Position numbers and translations under genes: made by a program. The notes beneath the pieces were generated by a model. The model did not search any database, was not told the origin of the DNA, and worked only from the letters and a program-made list of their open reading frames with translations. 64,000 nucleotides of DNA from Episyrphus balteatus. Taxonomy: Eukaryota; Arthropoda; Insecta; Diptera; Syrphidae. The stretch spans positions 92,813,120-92,877,119 of the forward strand of contig NC_079136.1 in NCBI RefSeq assembly GCF_945859705.1, in the 5' to 3' direction. Shown one piece after another: positions 11,901-22,500 of the stretch; the stretch's first letter is position 1, and each line of letters opens with the position of its first letter.

Positions 11901-13053
11901 ACTTTTCTAAATATTGACCATTACTTAATGGTCCTTGAAAAGCCTCCAAGACATAGAACTGCTGTTCTAAAAATAAAAGTAAAGAATCTACTTGTGGTAG
12001 GTCTTTAGAACTTTTTAATGAAGCTTCAAACTTCATCCTTAAGTCATCTTTCATTTTCCGTACCAACAAAAAACTAATCAACGCTTGCAGCAATTCCTCA
12101 GTTGACAATTTTGTAGCCCTAAGTGCTTGCAAGCTTTCGTTGATGTTGTCTTTGAAATGTTTCACACTCTCCACTGTATAATCTACATGCGGAGCATCAA
12201 CAAGATTTTTAAAATAAATGGTGGTTATTGCTCTTTTGTTTGTGTACTTTTCATTGAGAATTGACCAAGCAATATCGTAGTTTGCATCTGATGGAGGCAG
12301 ATTTGCAATCGAAACTGCAGCATCACCTATTACAAGGGATTTCAAAACAACCATTTTTTGTGTTTTTGAAATATTTTTGGAATTAATTAATTCAAGGAAT
12401 AGTTCCTTGAACGTATTCCACTTGGTGTAATCACCAGAGAATTTGGGTAGTTCAATGTTGGGAATACTAAAAGGAAGACTTTCTGAAGAAGCCTTCTCCT
12501 TTAATGTGCCACTTAATAGTTCTTTCATTTTATCTTTAAGCGAATAAAAAGACCCAGTGAGCTCATCGTCGCCAAACTGCAAGAAATAATCTTCGCAGGT
12601 TCTTTGGCAGCGATCTTTTATTCGCCTTAAAGATCCAGCGGTTTCAATACCTGTTGTATATTCTTCAAAGGCGTCCTCGAATTCGCGAAGTGCGAACTTA
12701 AACCTTTTTGTTAATTCAGTATCAATAACTGTTTTAACTTGGTTTTGTTGAGGGGTCAGTGCTGACTCGCCTATTACTTTAAAGAACTTTTCGAGTAATG
12801 ATTTACCTGACAAAATGTGATTTTTTACCTTTCCGGCATAGTTACCTTTGAAATAATCATGCTTTTTGGATGATTCTGCATATTCTTGTAGGTCCAGGTC
12901 ATTGATTTGGAACAGCTCATCCAGCTGTTCCAATTTCTGCTTCCACTTCATAAGTGATTCCTTCTTTTCATCAAAGGAGGCTGCCACCATGTGGTTGTAT
13001 AAGGCAACAATGTCCTGGCCGCATGTCATTTGCTCCTTGACTAGATCCTCCAT
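5920..13053 (-). CDS. Gag-Pol-Env polyprotein of BEL/Pao (roo-like) retrotransposon
   Basis: One open frame of 2,377 codons starting at the ATG at 13053. The frame stays open upstream to 13212 but its first codon there is TTG, so the earlier hydrophobic stretch is probably untranslated leader. Order of parts, numbered from the ATG: Gag with the DUF1759-type region; Cys-rich knuckles with CVNCLKAGH near 431; aspartic protease LLDNGS near 508; reverse transcriptase FYMDD near 912; RNase H (FCDAS near 1087, SDSNIVLSW near 1162); integrase with an HHCC region near 1395-1431 and DDE residues in GIDFLGP, YSDNGTNF and LWEACVKSVK (1463-1580); BEL-type C-terminal region near 1661. The last ~560 residues are Env-like: hydrophobic segment near 1817, a furin-type RRKR site near 1928 followed by a fusion-peptide-like stretch, and a transmembrane segment near 2341-2358. 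No stop or frameshift interrupts it. Confidence 0.95.
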   Translation of the reverse strand: MEDLVKEQMTCGQDIVALYNHMVAASFDEKKESLMKWKQKLEQLDELFQINDLDLQEYAESSKKHDYFKGNYAGKVKNHILSGKSLLEKFFKVIGESALTPQQNQVKTVIDTELTKRFKFALREFEDAFEEYTTGIETAGSLRRIKDRCQRTCEDYFLQFGDDELTGSFYSLKDKMKELLSGTLKEKASSESLPFSIPNIELPKFSGDYTKWNTFKELFLELINSKNISKTQKMVVLKSLVIGDAAVSIANLPPSDANYDIAWSILNEKYTNKRAITTIYFKNLVDAPHVDYTVESVKHFKDNINESLQALRATKLSTEELLQALISFLLVRKMKDDLRMKFEASLKSSKDLPQVDSLLLFLEQQFYVLEAFQGPLSNGQYLEKSIRKNSDSTKPKCVMGCKTAHFTHQCNIFKYLNMEKKWQKVHMNKLCVNCLKAGHSNKTCTEDYCRICNRNHNTLLHKETELSEAKSVVANNARLEQREKEILLSTARIQVSDGQGNWINCRALLDNGSQVCFITKSLQKKLNIKSVPANATIEGIAKNISNIKERLNVCIKSKLSDYKTNLDVLVVPQIISDLPTKKVVAENLPEYIKLADPSYFIPSGIDMLISAEIFYEILLPESLRLNNNKMMLQNTALGWIVSGPALIENPILFCKVASYIENSLDQKVQKFWEMQEIINEYIRFTKEEIQCEEIFEKSICRKEDGKFMVQLPFKVDKANLGNSELIAKRRFLAIERKLKKNAEISIQYHAFLREYLELGHMELVNNVEGERYYLPHHYVLKPESTSTKLRVVFDASCKTHSNTSLNDLLYTGPRLQDNLFDILLRFRKHKYVISGDIEKMFRQIWVKENDCNYQMIFWRWNPSEPIQTYRLKTVTYGTNCAPYLATKCLQMTARSATPKYPKAAAIISSDFYMDDLLTGSDSLDELKSLQYQVYSILKTHGFYLRKWSANHTDLLKSFPEEDLQISVDLNKGSLDNVKALGMFWSPSTDEIFIRSNLNTTYKISKRNILSDIAKLFDPLGLLAPVTVKAKILLQDLWKLKIDWDSSVPDEIAIPWKRFRYEMNELNKIKIPRHMLLEHSKVIELYGFCDASIKAYGAAIYIKSIDKIGNVVVKLVASKSRVAPVKILTIPRLELCAAVLLIDLMKVVIDCLKININNIFYFSDSNIVLSWLKLDPATLQVFVANRINYVQTNCNLRNWRYVPTSVNPADIVSRGIYPSEIVNNTVWFEGPLFIKNYTAGTEDTETHLAIENLPEIKKLQIVSLVTIFNPICETINHKNNFNFLQNVVAYILKYIHLKIKKERKVWVYYQKEALILLAKVIQRRHFPEEIKLLKSKSIVNSSSKLKTLSPFIDHKGLIRVGGRLQNSNLAFDAKHPIVLPYADDWVLMLINQLHTKHLHIGPQGLLAIIRQQFWPLQGKKLCQKVVHKCYRCFRANPREIHQFMGNLPEDRVVRTRPFLNVGIDFLGPLSIHHKIRGKRIDKAYVCVFICFATKAVHLEVASDLTAASFIGALKRFVGRRSCPLRIYSDNGTNFVGAANSLNELNVLLMDDNVSLKEFCATREIEWVNIPARSPHVGGLWEACVKSVKKHFYRSTEGIMTFEELSTLMSQIEAVLNSRPLTPLSDDPNDMQVLTPGHFLIGEPLISFRDSDENNSYKGIREHWKAVCSNTQEFWNRWSLEYLSELQKRYKWQNPSNNIQEGTLVLLKEDNVPPMCWRRGRVEKTSLGEDGLCRIVDIRTSNGVSKRSIHRVCPFPKEMFQGNNSIENVNFNEKLKNKNVEKNKCKTKDMNITNFKSDEKHVNESNSNKKCKKIKNKNCLLAILSLLLVLPQVWTFEITTLADRSGIFFENQGVAKLQKSTWSLVAFINLTTYIKRYDDVSKTILQIRWLCAEREFNQTSGYHNIQEQLRHKMISITENNKIIVGNHFTRRKRAPLSFIGAIQHALFGVMDEEHAQILEEKVKTTSKNDAYYLELLKNMSSIQDVTYNVLKKQHDHSKEQFEKIQFNFEAVMKKMKQGENLQQLSFGFLYAFLIMDEFEHFQDEIKQGMLKAYGNGAQQHIITSAQLQEHLSQIKHQLPYDLKLPAEEVSEIFNVLETSAQKTREYILFEIKIPLVHREAFTIFEVHPYPTLHGSRFISIETSSKHLLLGESRKRYYNLRDVDFLKCNRIKSVDTVWICPQSQPIFNIGKQAPCEVELLLRKTVIPGTCIIKIQRPSSTWIQLSMGNSWLYSVPAEESIEIECQNFRKTQLIKNQGIIQLDSGCHIYTPDVTLVAFTKIRQNVTYEIPAVNITFQLPTLSSRILKDVSTTIAVGNIPRMQPQFFGFPVDVDLDIHHVTHYGMSIVTWIVLMIVIIIIIKLLHQFCQLPTRFLPASITLP

Positions 13054-13261
13054 TGTTTCTTTTTTCTTGCACTTGAAAAGGAATTTACTAAGAAAGCAAT
13101 TGGCACGTAAAAATGCAGAATTTTCAAATTTCACAACGGAGTTTAATATTAACACTATTGTAAAAAAGCAACCGATAATTAACAATTGAACTGATTTATA
13201 ATTTTTTATCAAAGTTCAAGCAAAGGAACCAAAAATAAAAATACGTGTTCTTTTAAAAAAA

Positions 13262-13280
13262 AAAAAACTTGGGGTCACCA
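13262..13280 (-). promoter_or_regulatory. Primer-binding site of the BEL element
   Basis: Directly inside the 5' LTR the minus strand reads TGGTGACCCCAAG. It begins TGG, complementary to the CCA end of a tRNA. The tRNA isotype was not assigned. About 200 bases of leader follow before the ATG. Confidence 0.7.
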
Positions 13281-13667
13281 TGAACATATCGCCAGTAAAA
13301 TAAAAAAAACAACCGCTTCTTTTGGTAGCACAAAGTATTCTGTTTTATTCAAATTAAATCTACTCTACTCTATAACTATATCTTATCTCTATTTTACAAA
13401 TACATTAACATCTACTTAAATTATCTTATCACTAGTTTTCTTAGGATTCTAAACTAACATTAATGTACATACAGATAACGACGCAAGATACGATACATCC
13501 CTTTATTACTACCATATAGCTCACAGATGTATGTCAACAACACAATCGCTGAGTAAATATGGTAATGGTTGCAAGGGATGGATGTGACCCAGCGTCGCTA
13601 TTTATAGGTTTCTTATTTCTCTACCTAAACTATTCTTATAGGTAACTGTACTTATGGTATATGATTA
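13281..13667 (-). repeat. 5' LTR of the BEL/Pao element
   Basis: 387 bp, one mismatch seen against the 3' LTR. It holds TATAAATAG on the minus strand. Plus-strand start is TGAACATATCGCC and the end is TATGATTA, followed by target copy AAGTG. Confidence 0.95.
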
Positions 13668-13672
13668 AAGTG

Positions 13673-13734
13673 CTTTCAGTTTTTCATAAAAAAATATTGA
13701 AAAAGGTGTCGTCCAGAGGGATTTCCCCCCTTAA
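13673..13734. repeat. Right end of the TTAA element interrupted by the BEL insertion
   Basis: It ends GGGATTTCCCCCCTTAA, the same terminus as the complete element at 47798-48507, and the preceding bases match that element's complement. Stretch 13735-14288 beyond it holds nothing recognised. Confidence 0.75.
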
Positions 13735-14288
13735 ATTTTCTATGGTTTAATAGGCCATATATTAGGTAATTATTTCAAATAGTCACTATGGCGTATAAGT
13801 AATTTTTTTTTAAATAATAATTCACTTGATTAGAAAAATGACTTACTTTTGATTAAAACGATTAAAGCAATAACCAAAGTTTGTATGGTGAAGATCTTTC
13901 GCTTAGGTACTAAAGAGAAATCTATGGCTGAATTCTTAAACGAATCATGCTTTTGCATCAAAAATATTTTTAAGGTAAAGTAAGGTAGGATATTTTTCCA
14001 TACAAAAAGTTGTGATGTGATGCAAATGCAGTGAAGCTTTTATGAATTCAACCTATTAGTCCCTAATGTTTCTTGAACGTGCCCATAGCTTTTCAAAATA
14101 TTATATCAATAAATTGAGTTCTTAAAGCAGAAAAGGGGAGATATGTACCATGAAACCCACAGGTTTTCGAGATATTTGGTCCAATCTTTGAGCTCCTTCC
14201 GTCCCTTTTATGGAAATCACTGATTGAACTTGAGAAGCAGCTCAAAATGAGATATTTGAAAAATAAGCATAACAAATTGTTGACACTG

Positions 14289-15894
14289 CACGGTGGTCTT
14301 AAAAACGCGGCAGGTTTTATAAAAATGGATCCCAAAAGTAATGATGCAGATTTGTTCGAAATGATCTCAGGATTTCTAAGTTTCAAAATCGTACCTGATC
14401 CCTTTTTTGAGTTACAGGCATTATACATATATAATATATATACATTTGACTTGCGATGGAAAAAAAAATTAAGAAAAAAACAAAAGCACATTATAATGTC
14501 CTATATCTTTTTGGAAAGCTTAAGGTCCATTTTCTTCACTCGGAGTTGAACAAAACTTTAGAATTTTTATATTAAAAATTCTCAAGTTATGTTCAACTCC
14601 GAGTGAAGAAAATGGACCTAAATGTACTCCTTGAATTTGATGTTTATTTGAAGTTTATTGAGTTAATAGTTTTTGAGAAATTTAATTTTAAAGTTATTAT
14701 TTTAGAAAAAAATAATTTTTTTTTCTTTTAGTTTATTTTATTCTATTGTTTTTAATAAAGGGTACAATTTTTTTATACAAATCAATGCTATCATTGATTT
14801 TAAGTCAAAAACAAAAAACCGCATGTTTAAAAGTATCCTAGTTTTTGAGATTTAAGAAAAATGTATCTTTTCTCCATTTTTTTTTAGCTTTTTTTAAATT
14901 TTTTTTTTTCAAATAAACAAAAATTAGCCTCAAATTAAATGAAAAAAAGGTCACTGTAACACGCTGCTGATCAGGACGTCTTCTTTTTTTTTTTTAAATT
15001 AACGCGAAAAGTCAACGTGGATTCATGAAAAATGGCTCTCACGATAAACATCGAGAAGAGGTTTTGTGGTCCCTGAGGACCTTAGCTGTCCTAAAATCTA
15101 TGTAATATGGGATATTTTTCTGTTATATGTACGTAACATTATAACTCTTACATTTCAAAAATAGTTCTGAAATATTCAGAACGTAATAAAAATAACTTTA
15201 AAATGTATAAAAATTAAAAAAAAATACAAAACTCTGCAAATGGCAAAAAAACATAAAAAAAAACACCAAAAATGAAAAAAAAATCTCAAAAAAGAAGCCA
15301 AAATACCACTTCGTTCTTGGGGTTGATTCTGAGTCACACTAAGTGTGATTCGAACTTACAAATCTGTTGATTAAATAACCATTATACAAATTTTTCCTTA
15401 GGAACAAATAAAACAAATATAAAAGTGTTTATCTTTTCTTTCCATTTTTGAAAAACTAGAATAGTTTCTTGCATCTATTTTTAAGGATTTGACTAAAAAC
15501 TAAATAGAACATTCAATTTTGAAAAAAACTTGTACCTTGTAATTCAAAGGTTAAAAAAAATTAACATAAATACAAAAATTATTATTATTTTTTTTAATTT
15601 TGACTTTGAAATTAAATTTCTCAAAAACTATTTACTCAATCAACTTCAAATAAACATCAAATTCAAGGAGTATATTTAAGCTTTCCAAAAAGGTATAGGA
15701 CATTATAATGTGCTTTTGTTTTTTGTTTAATTTTTTTTTCCTTTGCAAGTCAAAAATGTATGTAACTCAAAAAAGGGATCAGGTACGATTTTGAAACTTA
15801 CAAATTTGGAATCCTGAGATCATTTCGAACAAATCTGCATCATTACTTTTGGGATCCATTTTTATAAAACCTGTCGCGTTTTCAAGACCACCGT
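14289..15894. repeat. Large imperfect fold-back element
   Basis: Outer arms 14289-14410 and about 15775-15894 are inverted copies, and inner blocks 14490-14700 and 15600-15720 also match in reverse. Both outer arms read KMDPKSNDADLFEMISGF, on + in the left arm and on - in the right arm. The arms differ by substitutions and by the nested insertion at 14524-14618. It may be a deleted DNA transposon with a coding relic. The central part is AT-rich and uninformative. Confidence 0.75.
14524..14618. mobile_element. 95-bp palindromic MITE with TAA target duplication
   Basis: Termini GGTCCATTTTCTTCACTCGG and its complement enclose an AT core. TAA lies on both sides (14521-14523, 14619-14621). The opposite arm of the surrounding fold-back (near 15670-15685) lacks the insertion and gives the empty site. 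Confidence 0.85.
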
Positions 15895-16430
15895 GACTGC
15901 CTTTAGTAGTGGCGGGGAAATAAATCTTCTTTAAAAATGGAAAAGATGCTGATGAGATCGTTGAATGGGGGACTTTCAACCCCGAAAACTACGGTCTAAA
16001 CTTTTTTTACTTCCAATAATCTAAGAAGACATATACAACCGACTATCTACGGAACTGGAAGTTTTCACAAACAGTCCCGATTTTTATGATTTTTTTTTTA
16101 TAAAAGACGGAAAATTTAAATGTGTGGCATATTTGAATGTTGGCTCAGCATTTCATTCTTCTAAAAGCTGTTGATTTAAAAAAAATAGAAGAAAACTTTT
16201 TTTTAATACACACACATTTCAGGGTTCAGAACATTGGTTTAATAGTTTTCGTTTTTAGTCATTTTACTGTACAAATATTTCATTTTCCAGTTTTTAAGGG
16301 AAATCCTGTTAAAACAATTTTAATACAAATAACCTTGTTTTATAGCTGATGGATGTAAATATTTTTTTATTTAAACAGCAAACAAATTTGAATAGTTTTG
16401 TTTAAACATGTTACAAACACTGTTTTTAAT
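15895..16430. other. Intergenic stretch upstream of AKAP17A 3' end
   Basis: AT-rich, with no open frame or repeat I could assign. Confidence 0.4.
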
Positions 16431-16436
16431 TTTATT
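16431..16436 (-). terminator. Candidate polyadenylation signal of AKAP17A
   Basis: AATAAA on the minus strand (TTTATT on plus), 85 bases after the stop codon at 16521. Confidence 0.45.
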
Positions 16437-16520
16437 AAAACTATTATTAAATGTAATTTTTAATCGGGATGTTTTTTTTTTCATATTCATTTTTGAGGGA
16501 TATTTTTTTTAATGATGAAT

Positions 16521-19500
16521 TTATGGTTCTTCTCCTGCTGACCAAGATCGTCTCGGTTCTGAAGGGGACTTAGACCAAGATGTTGGCGAATGCGATCTGC
16601 GAGTTGATACAAGTTCTTTTGGACTCTTTTTAGAATCTGATTTATGTTTCGACGAAGAACGTGATCTAGATTTTGCTTTTGATGACTTTGATTTATGTTC
16701 ATCATGATGTGACCTTTTCTTGGATTTCTTCTTTGATTTAGATCCTGATCTCTTTTTAGATTTTGATTCAGATCTGGGTTTTGAATGGGCTCGATCCCTG
16801 GAACTTGTTCGTTGTGGGTCTGTTTTCGTTTTTGATTGGGATCTTTGATGGCTGGAAGTTGTTTCTTTTGTCTTCGACAGTGTTCTTGAACGTTTTGAAC
16901 GTGCATTAGATTTCGATCGACTTCTGGATCGTGAACGATGATTCCTCGAATTTGAATGAGAACGATTACGACTTGATTTCTCTTTTGATACTGATCTCGA
17001 TCGATGCGAGTATGATTTAGAGTTTGGGGGAGATCTTGATTTGTTGCGAGAACGATGCTCCTTGGTTTTTGATAATGAACGTGTATTTGAGCGTTCCCTG
17101 GTACGACTGCGATGACTTCGAGATCGTGACCGAGATCTGGATCTAGAACGTGAACGAGATCGAGATCGACTATCTGAACGATGTCTCGATCGTCTGGAGC
17201 GAGAATAACGACGATGGCGAGATCTTGTCCTTGATCTTGAATGTGATCGAGATCGGCTTCTCGATCGGGATCTTGTTCGTTTTCTAAAAACAATTTAAAG
17301 AAGTTAACACAAACTCATATGCATATTACTTATTATAGTAATTCCTACCTTGATCGAGACCTTGAATAAGATCTAGACGATCCATGGTAATTGTAGCCAC
17401 CCCTTCGACCTCTCATACCACCACCTCTACCTCGAGGCATATATCCACGCATCCCATGAGGCGTTGGGTAAGAAGGACGATACATAGGCATTCCTGGAAA
17501 CATACCACCCGAGAGCATATTCATTTTCATTAGTTCAGCTCGAGGCATATATCCACGCATTCCGTGAGCCGGTGGAAAAGAAGGACGATATACTGGCATT
17601 CCTGGAAACATACCATATGAGAGCATGCTCATCTTCATTAATTCAGCTGCCGCCTCAGGAGTATAGGCATCTTTAAATGGATTTGTAATTTGCTTTTTCT
17701 TATTTTCATCCTCTGAAGAAGATGATGATGATTCCGAAGAAGCTCGCTCTGATTTTCGTCGTTTTTTACCATCTTCTTTCGAATTCCCATTGGCACCTGA
17801 ACCATTTTCTGCTTTATCACCCTTACGACCTTTCAAAAGTCCCAACAATCCCGTTTGGATTTTTTCCGATTCAACTTTTCTCTTCTGTTCTTCTAAGAGT
17901 TTTTCAGTTGCTGACTTGTATTTATCGACCAAGCGTTGACGTAAATCAACACTTGAATGTGATACTGACTTTCCTTTTTCTTGAATATTTTTCAACTAAA
18001 AATCAATAAACAAATATAAAAATTATCATTCTGAATTCTTTTTGAATCAATTTATTAAAGCTTACCTTCAATCTTTCAAAAAGAGCTTCAAGCACCCGAA
18101 TGCTTTCCAATTTACGCCTTACAATAAGTAATTTCTTCTCTTCAAGACGAATTTTGCGGGATAACTCTATTTGACCCTTTTCTTCGAGTTTTTTCAAGTG
18201 CTTCTGTTTGCGTTGCTCTTCTCGTTCGCGTTGGCGTTCTAGCTCTTTGAGTTTTATTTCTTCTGCCAATTTTCTGAAATTTGTTTCCGCTTTCTCTTCA
18301 AATGCATTTTTTTTGTGGGTTTGATTTTTTTTATAATTTATATATATTTTTTTTTAAGTTGATCATCTTACAAAATAGATATGAATCTATTGATTGAGTT
18401 TTTTAAATTTATTTACGTTACTTTCTGTGAGGAGAAATTTGATAAATGGTTTCTCCTTACAGAAAGCGCATTTATCAGATGAAATAGAAGTTTATATCAA
18501 CAAGAAATTGGAATAGTTTAAAAAAATTAAATGAGACAACGATACTTCTACAAAAGAGAAATAGTTTTTTAAACTATTTTCGTAATTTTTGTTCAATAAT
18601 CGGAAACAAAATCCGAAATTCTCTGTTTTTCAGAGCGAAATTAAAAAAATTAAACCCAAACTTATCGACTGAGTAGATATTTTTTCTCCGTTTGTTAGGA
18701 TTTTCTGCGTGCATCCTCGGCTGGAAAAATTCTTTTCTGAATAAACTGGGGTTAAATATATTTGGAGAATAATATAATCAAACTCTGAGTTAATCCAGCA
18801 CTGAAAATATAGCACTTAGAGCTTAAATAAGCGATGGTTTATGCGTTGCAAGTAAAAGAAGGACAAAATATTATTGAGGAACGAAATCAGCGTGGAAATA
18901 TTCTGTCGATAAAAATGTATTATTGCTTTCTATAACAATGGTCTACAAAATTTAATTTTTTTGGCGCGGACTCGTTTACTTACCACTTTTGAAGTTATGC
19001 CTAAATTTTAAGAAATTATTTTAAAAATAAATCATAAATTATTCTATAAGAACTATTTTCCTTTTTTCAAGATCTGTTAAAATGTTTGCAATATCTTTTT
19101 TAATGCCCGAGATATCTTAAAATGAAGTAACAATAAATAAGATATCGAAAAGATTTAAAAAGGTCTTGAAAAAAGGAAAATAGTTCTTATAGAAACCGTT
19201 ATAATTTATATAAAAAAAAATCTCCACATAAAAGCATAACCTCAAAAGTAGTTTTTTTTACATCTTCCAACGGTAATATATCAAAAACAGGAGCTGATAG
19301 GATATTTCTGACTTCAGATTCGAATTCAGCACACCGAAAACCTATAGAAAAGTATATCTTATTCTCGGCACCCAAAACCTTGTAGACCTGTGTAATAGGA
19401 AAACGAAATGTACCGTCATGAAACTCGTTTTAAACCTAAGATCCAAGTAAACAAATTATCTGAAAGTTTTCCTGAATATCAATTAAACTAACAAACATAG

Positions 19501-22500
19501 AGCTGTTAAGAAAAAATAAAACAAATGTAATTTTATCAAACCTTTCCCGCTCGATTTTTTCCTGTTCTTTCTTCCTCTTATTTTCCTCTTCTTCTTCCCT
19601 TGATTTAACTTTAGCTAGTAAACTTTTTCTCATCCTTTCACGGCGTAATATACTAGCTTCGCTTAAATGTTTCTTTTTATCGAAATTAACAATTAAATTG
19701 ATGGCTTGAGTTTTATCAACAAACTTGCGCACAAGCTTCATTCCTCTAAATTCGTCCATTGCACGTACAAATCCAATGTACTCTTCAAATTGAACATATC
19801 TAGAAAATAGGAATGTACATTTAATTAAAAAATTTTCAACTTAAATTTATTATTAACAACTTACCCTTCAAAAAGAAGATCCTGTTCAAAATTATGCACC
19901 TGAATTCCATTGACATCCGAGCTCATCTTTTGTCGAAAAACATCACATACTGGAATATCAACTGCCCGAACAACACCAAACTTTTCAAATATTCTTTTGA
20001 ATATGCTTTCGCTAGGCTTGACATTTTCATCATTTTCACTATGACGTGGACAAAACCAACGAATTGGTAAATTTGCAAAGTGAATTGTGTCGGGTCGTTC
20101 GCCAGCTTTCATTTCATCCATGTAATGAGCATCACGAAAGAATATATCCCAATCGTGTCGATTGGGAAAATCATCTTTTGATTCTTTTGTACGCACTCTA
20201 AATGGTTCACTAAAACCGGATACTTTAAAGGACATCCCATCTAGACGAGCCAAGGCATTTGGCAACCGACTAGGTTCTTCTAATTCGGCTTCCAGTCTTA
20301 TTACTTCGAGGGTGCTTTTTGTCACCTAAAGAAGAAAATATATAATTAATTTAGCTTATAGTACTATATAATCCACTATTTGTTAAAAAAAAGCTTGCTT
20401 TATAGATGCATAAAATTTCATTTGTTTGTTTATTCGCTCATTTTTTGGTCGTTCTGAAGTGTACGGTGCTTTACTTTTAAAAATATTTTTGAACCGTTAT
20501 TGATGATATTTATAATTATTTTAATGAAGAACTTAAGAATGGGATGTCAACTTTTTTTCAAAATTAGAATATATGGCGAGGCATCCTTTCGAGTTTCGAG
20601 CTAGAAGTATTATTCCACGTGTTTTTTGTTTTGTTTTTTAATTCTCACAAGTATAGAATGGATTACAGGAGAATAAAATTACTTTTGTGGTGCTATTTTT
20701 CTGTTTGTTTATACAAAAAATGTTGTAGCACAGTACTTAAGTATTTTGGAACTTAAGTATAACTTAGGTAGAAATACCTTGTACTTAAAAATTTTAAGTA
20801 CAAGTGCAAGTGCCAAGGCCGGTGCTGGTATTTATATTTCTGTGGTGTCGAATTTGGCTTCCTTTAAGTCTGAGGCATAATACAGGCTCAAATGTGTTTA
20901 ACTTCAAACGAAAATAATTTCTTTACAAGAGCTGACGATATCAATGAGGTGTTTCATTAAGTCAGTAGTCAGTACACATTAAAGTGGAGTATCAGAATTT
21001 AAATATGTATATTTTATTAAATGTTTGCAGTTTTGTCTTTTCTCCTCAAACTAAAACAGTTTTCATTCGGTTTATTTGAAATAATTTATGTTTTTAGATT
21101 TGTGAGGGATTTTTAATTTTTTTAAAAAGTCTGTAGCATTTCTAATATGTAGTTGAATAAAGCAAATAATATTTTGAGCCAGAGGTGCGTTCTTTTTTTA
21201 ACAATAGTAAACTATTGTTAACTATCGTAAACTTTTGTCGTTCCTAAACTACAAAATAGTTACGATTTGTAACTATTTGACAGATGAACATCGTTCCTAA
21301 ACTCGTTTTGAAGTGTCAAATAGTTACAAATCGTAACTATTTCCAACTCACCTCTATGATATGAGTTGACCACTCATGAGATTGTTGATGTGTCAAAGTG
21401 GATGTTTTGTTTACAAAACCAACTCAAGGATTTTTTTCTTTTGGAAATAAGCGGAATAAAATGAAAATAAAAACAAAGTTTTGCAATTTTATGATGCAAG
21501 AGAATTTATTTTGACTAAAAAAACATTATTTTTGTTATAATTATGCGAATAAAAATATTTTCAAAACAATTTTTATTGGTGTTTGACAGTTTAACAATAT
21601 CTAACAATAAATCGTTCCTAAATGATTTGTAAAAAACCCAACAATTTCTAACAATGACACATCAACAATATTTTTTGACATAACAACGAAAGTTGACTAT
21701 TGTTAGAAAAAGAACGCACCTCAGTGCTAGTGCAAATATGTGAAATAATTTAAAGTGATCTTTTTCGAGCAAGACATTGGTTCTACTGTTCAGTTCTAGT
21801 TTAATAAACAGACAACATGAGAAATTGATACTTATGACGAGTCCGGCTTTAACGGTAGCAAGTGACTTCTTCATAAAAGTACTAAGCTCTAGTACGGTGA
21901 AATTGTTACCCAATGTTAGATAGGGCTCGGTGTTAGTAAGGACCTCAAAATCGGTAGTCTAGCGGTTGGTACTTGAATAAAAGCAATGGATTTCATTCTT
22001 TTTAAGATAGGTATATCCGACGGATTTTTTTGATTTTCTTTGGTGCCGCAGTGTTTGTTACCAAACTCCTTCGAAACGGCTGGAAACTTTGAAACTTTGT
22101 GTGCTTATCAAATAGGTCTGAGAATCGGCCAACTATCTATCTATTCCTTATGCCTCTAAATTGTAAGGGTGGTTCAGCCAATTTTTTTTTTATATCTTCT
22201 TGGCACGATCTTACGAAATTTTTTGTGTATGTCGGGAAGTCTGAGAATCGAGCATTCAGCAATTTTCATATCATAAATTGGTTAGGGTGGTCCAGCCAAA
22301 AAAAATTGTATATATTTTTGGAACGATTTTTGTGAAATTTTGTAGGTGTATCGGGTAAGTTTAAGAATCGGCCAACATCTTTTTGCATACCACTAAATTT
22401 TTTTTGAACGATTTTTTTATGAATTTTTTGTGTATATCGGCTAAGTTTGAGAATCTACCAAGATTTATTTTCATAAAACTACACGAGTAGCGCACCCGGT

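Larger units (their letters stand above)
5493..13667 (-). mobile_element. Full-length BEL/Pao LTR retrotransposon (roo-like) with env
   Basis: The element reads on the minus strand. Two 387-bp LTRs flank an 7.4-kb interior. AAGTG at 5488-5492 and again at 13668-13672 is the 5-bp target duplication. Sequences outside both LTRs join into a continuous match to another repeat, which confirms the borders. A primer-binding site and a polypurine tract are in the expected places, and the single long frame is uninterrupted. LTRs differ by one base (AACAAATC against AACATATC near the plus-strand left end), so insertion was recent. The fused gag-pol-env layout resembles Drosophila roo, which is known for this organisation. 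The element could be transpositionally competent, but this is inference. Confidence 0.95.

Noticed and set aside
13054..13212. N-terminal extension of the gag-pol-env frame with a hydrophobic stretch
   Set aside because: It opens with TTG, not ATG. The first ATG is at 13053, and Gag sequence starts there.
16487..17293. 268-codon minus-strand frame as a separate gene
   Set aside because: It overlaps the AKAP17A RS exon in another frame; the splice phase and Arg/Ser content support the other frame.
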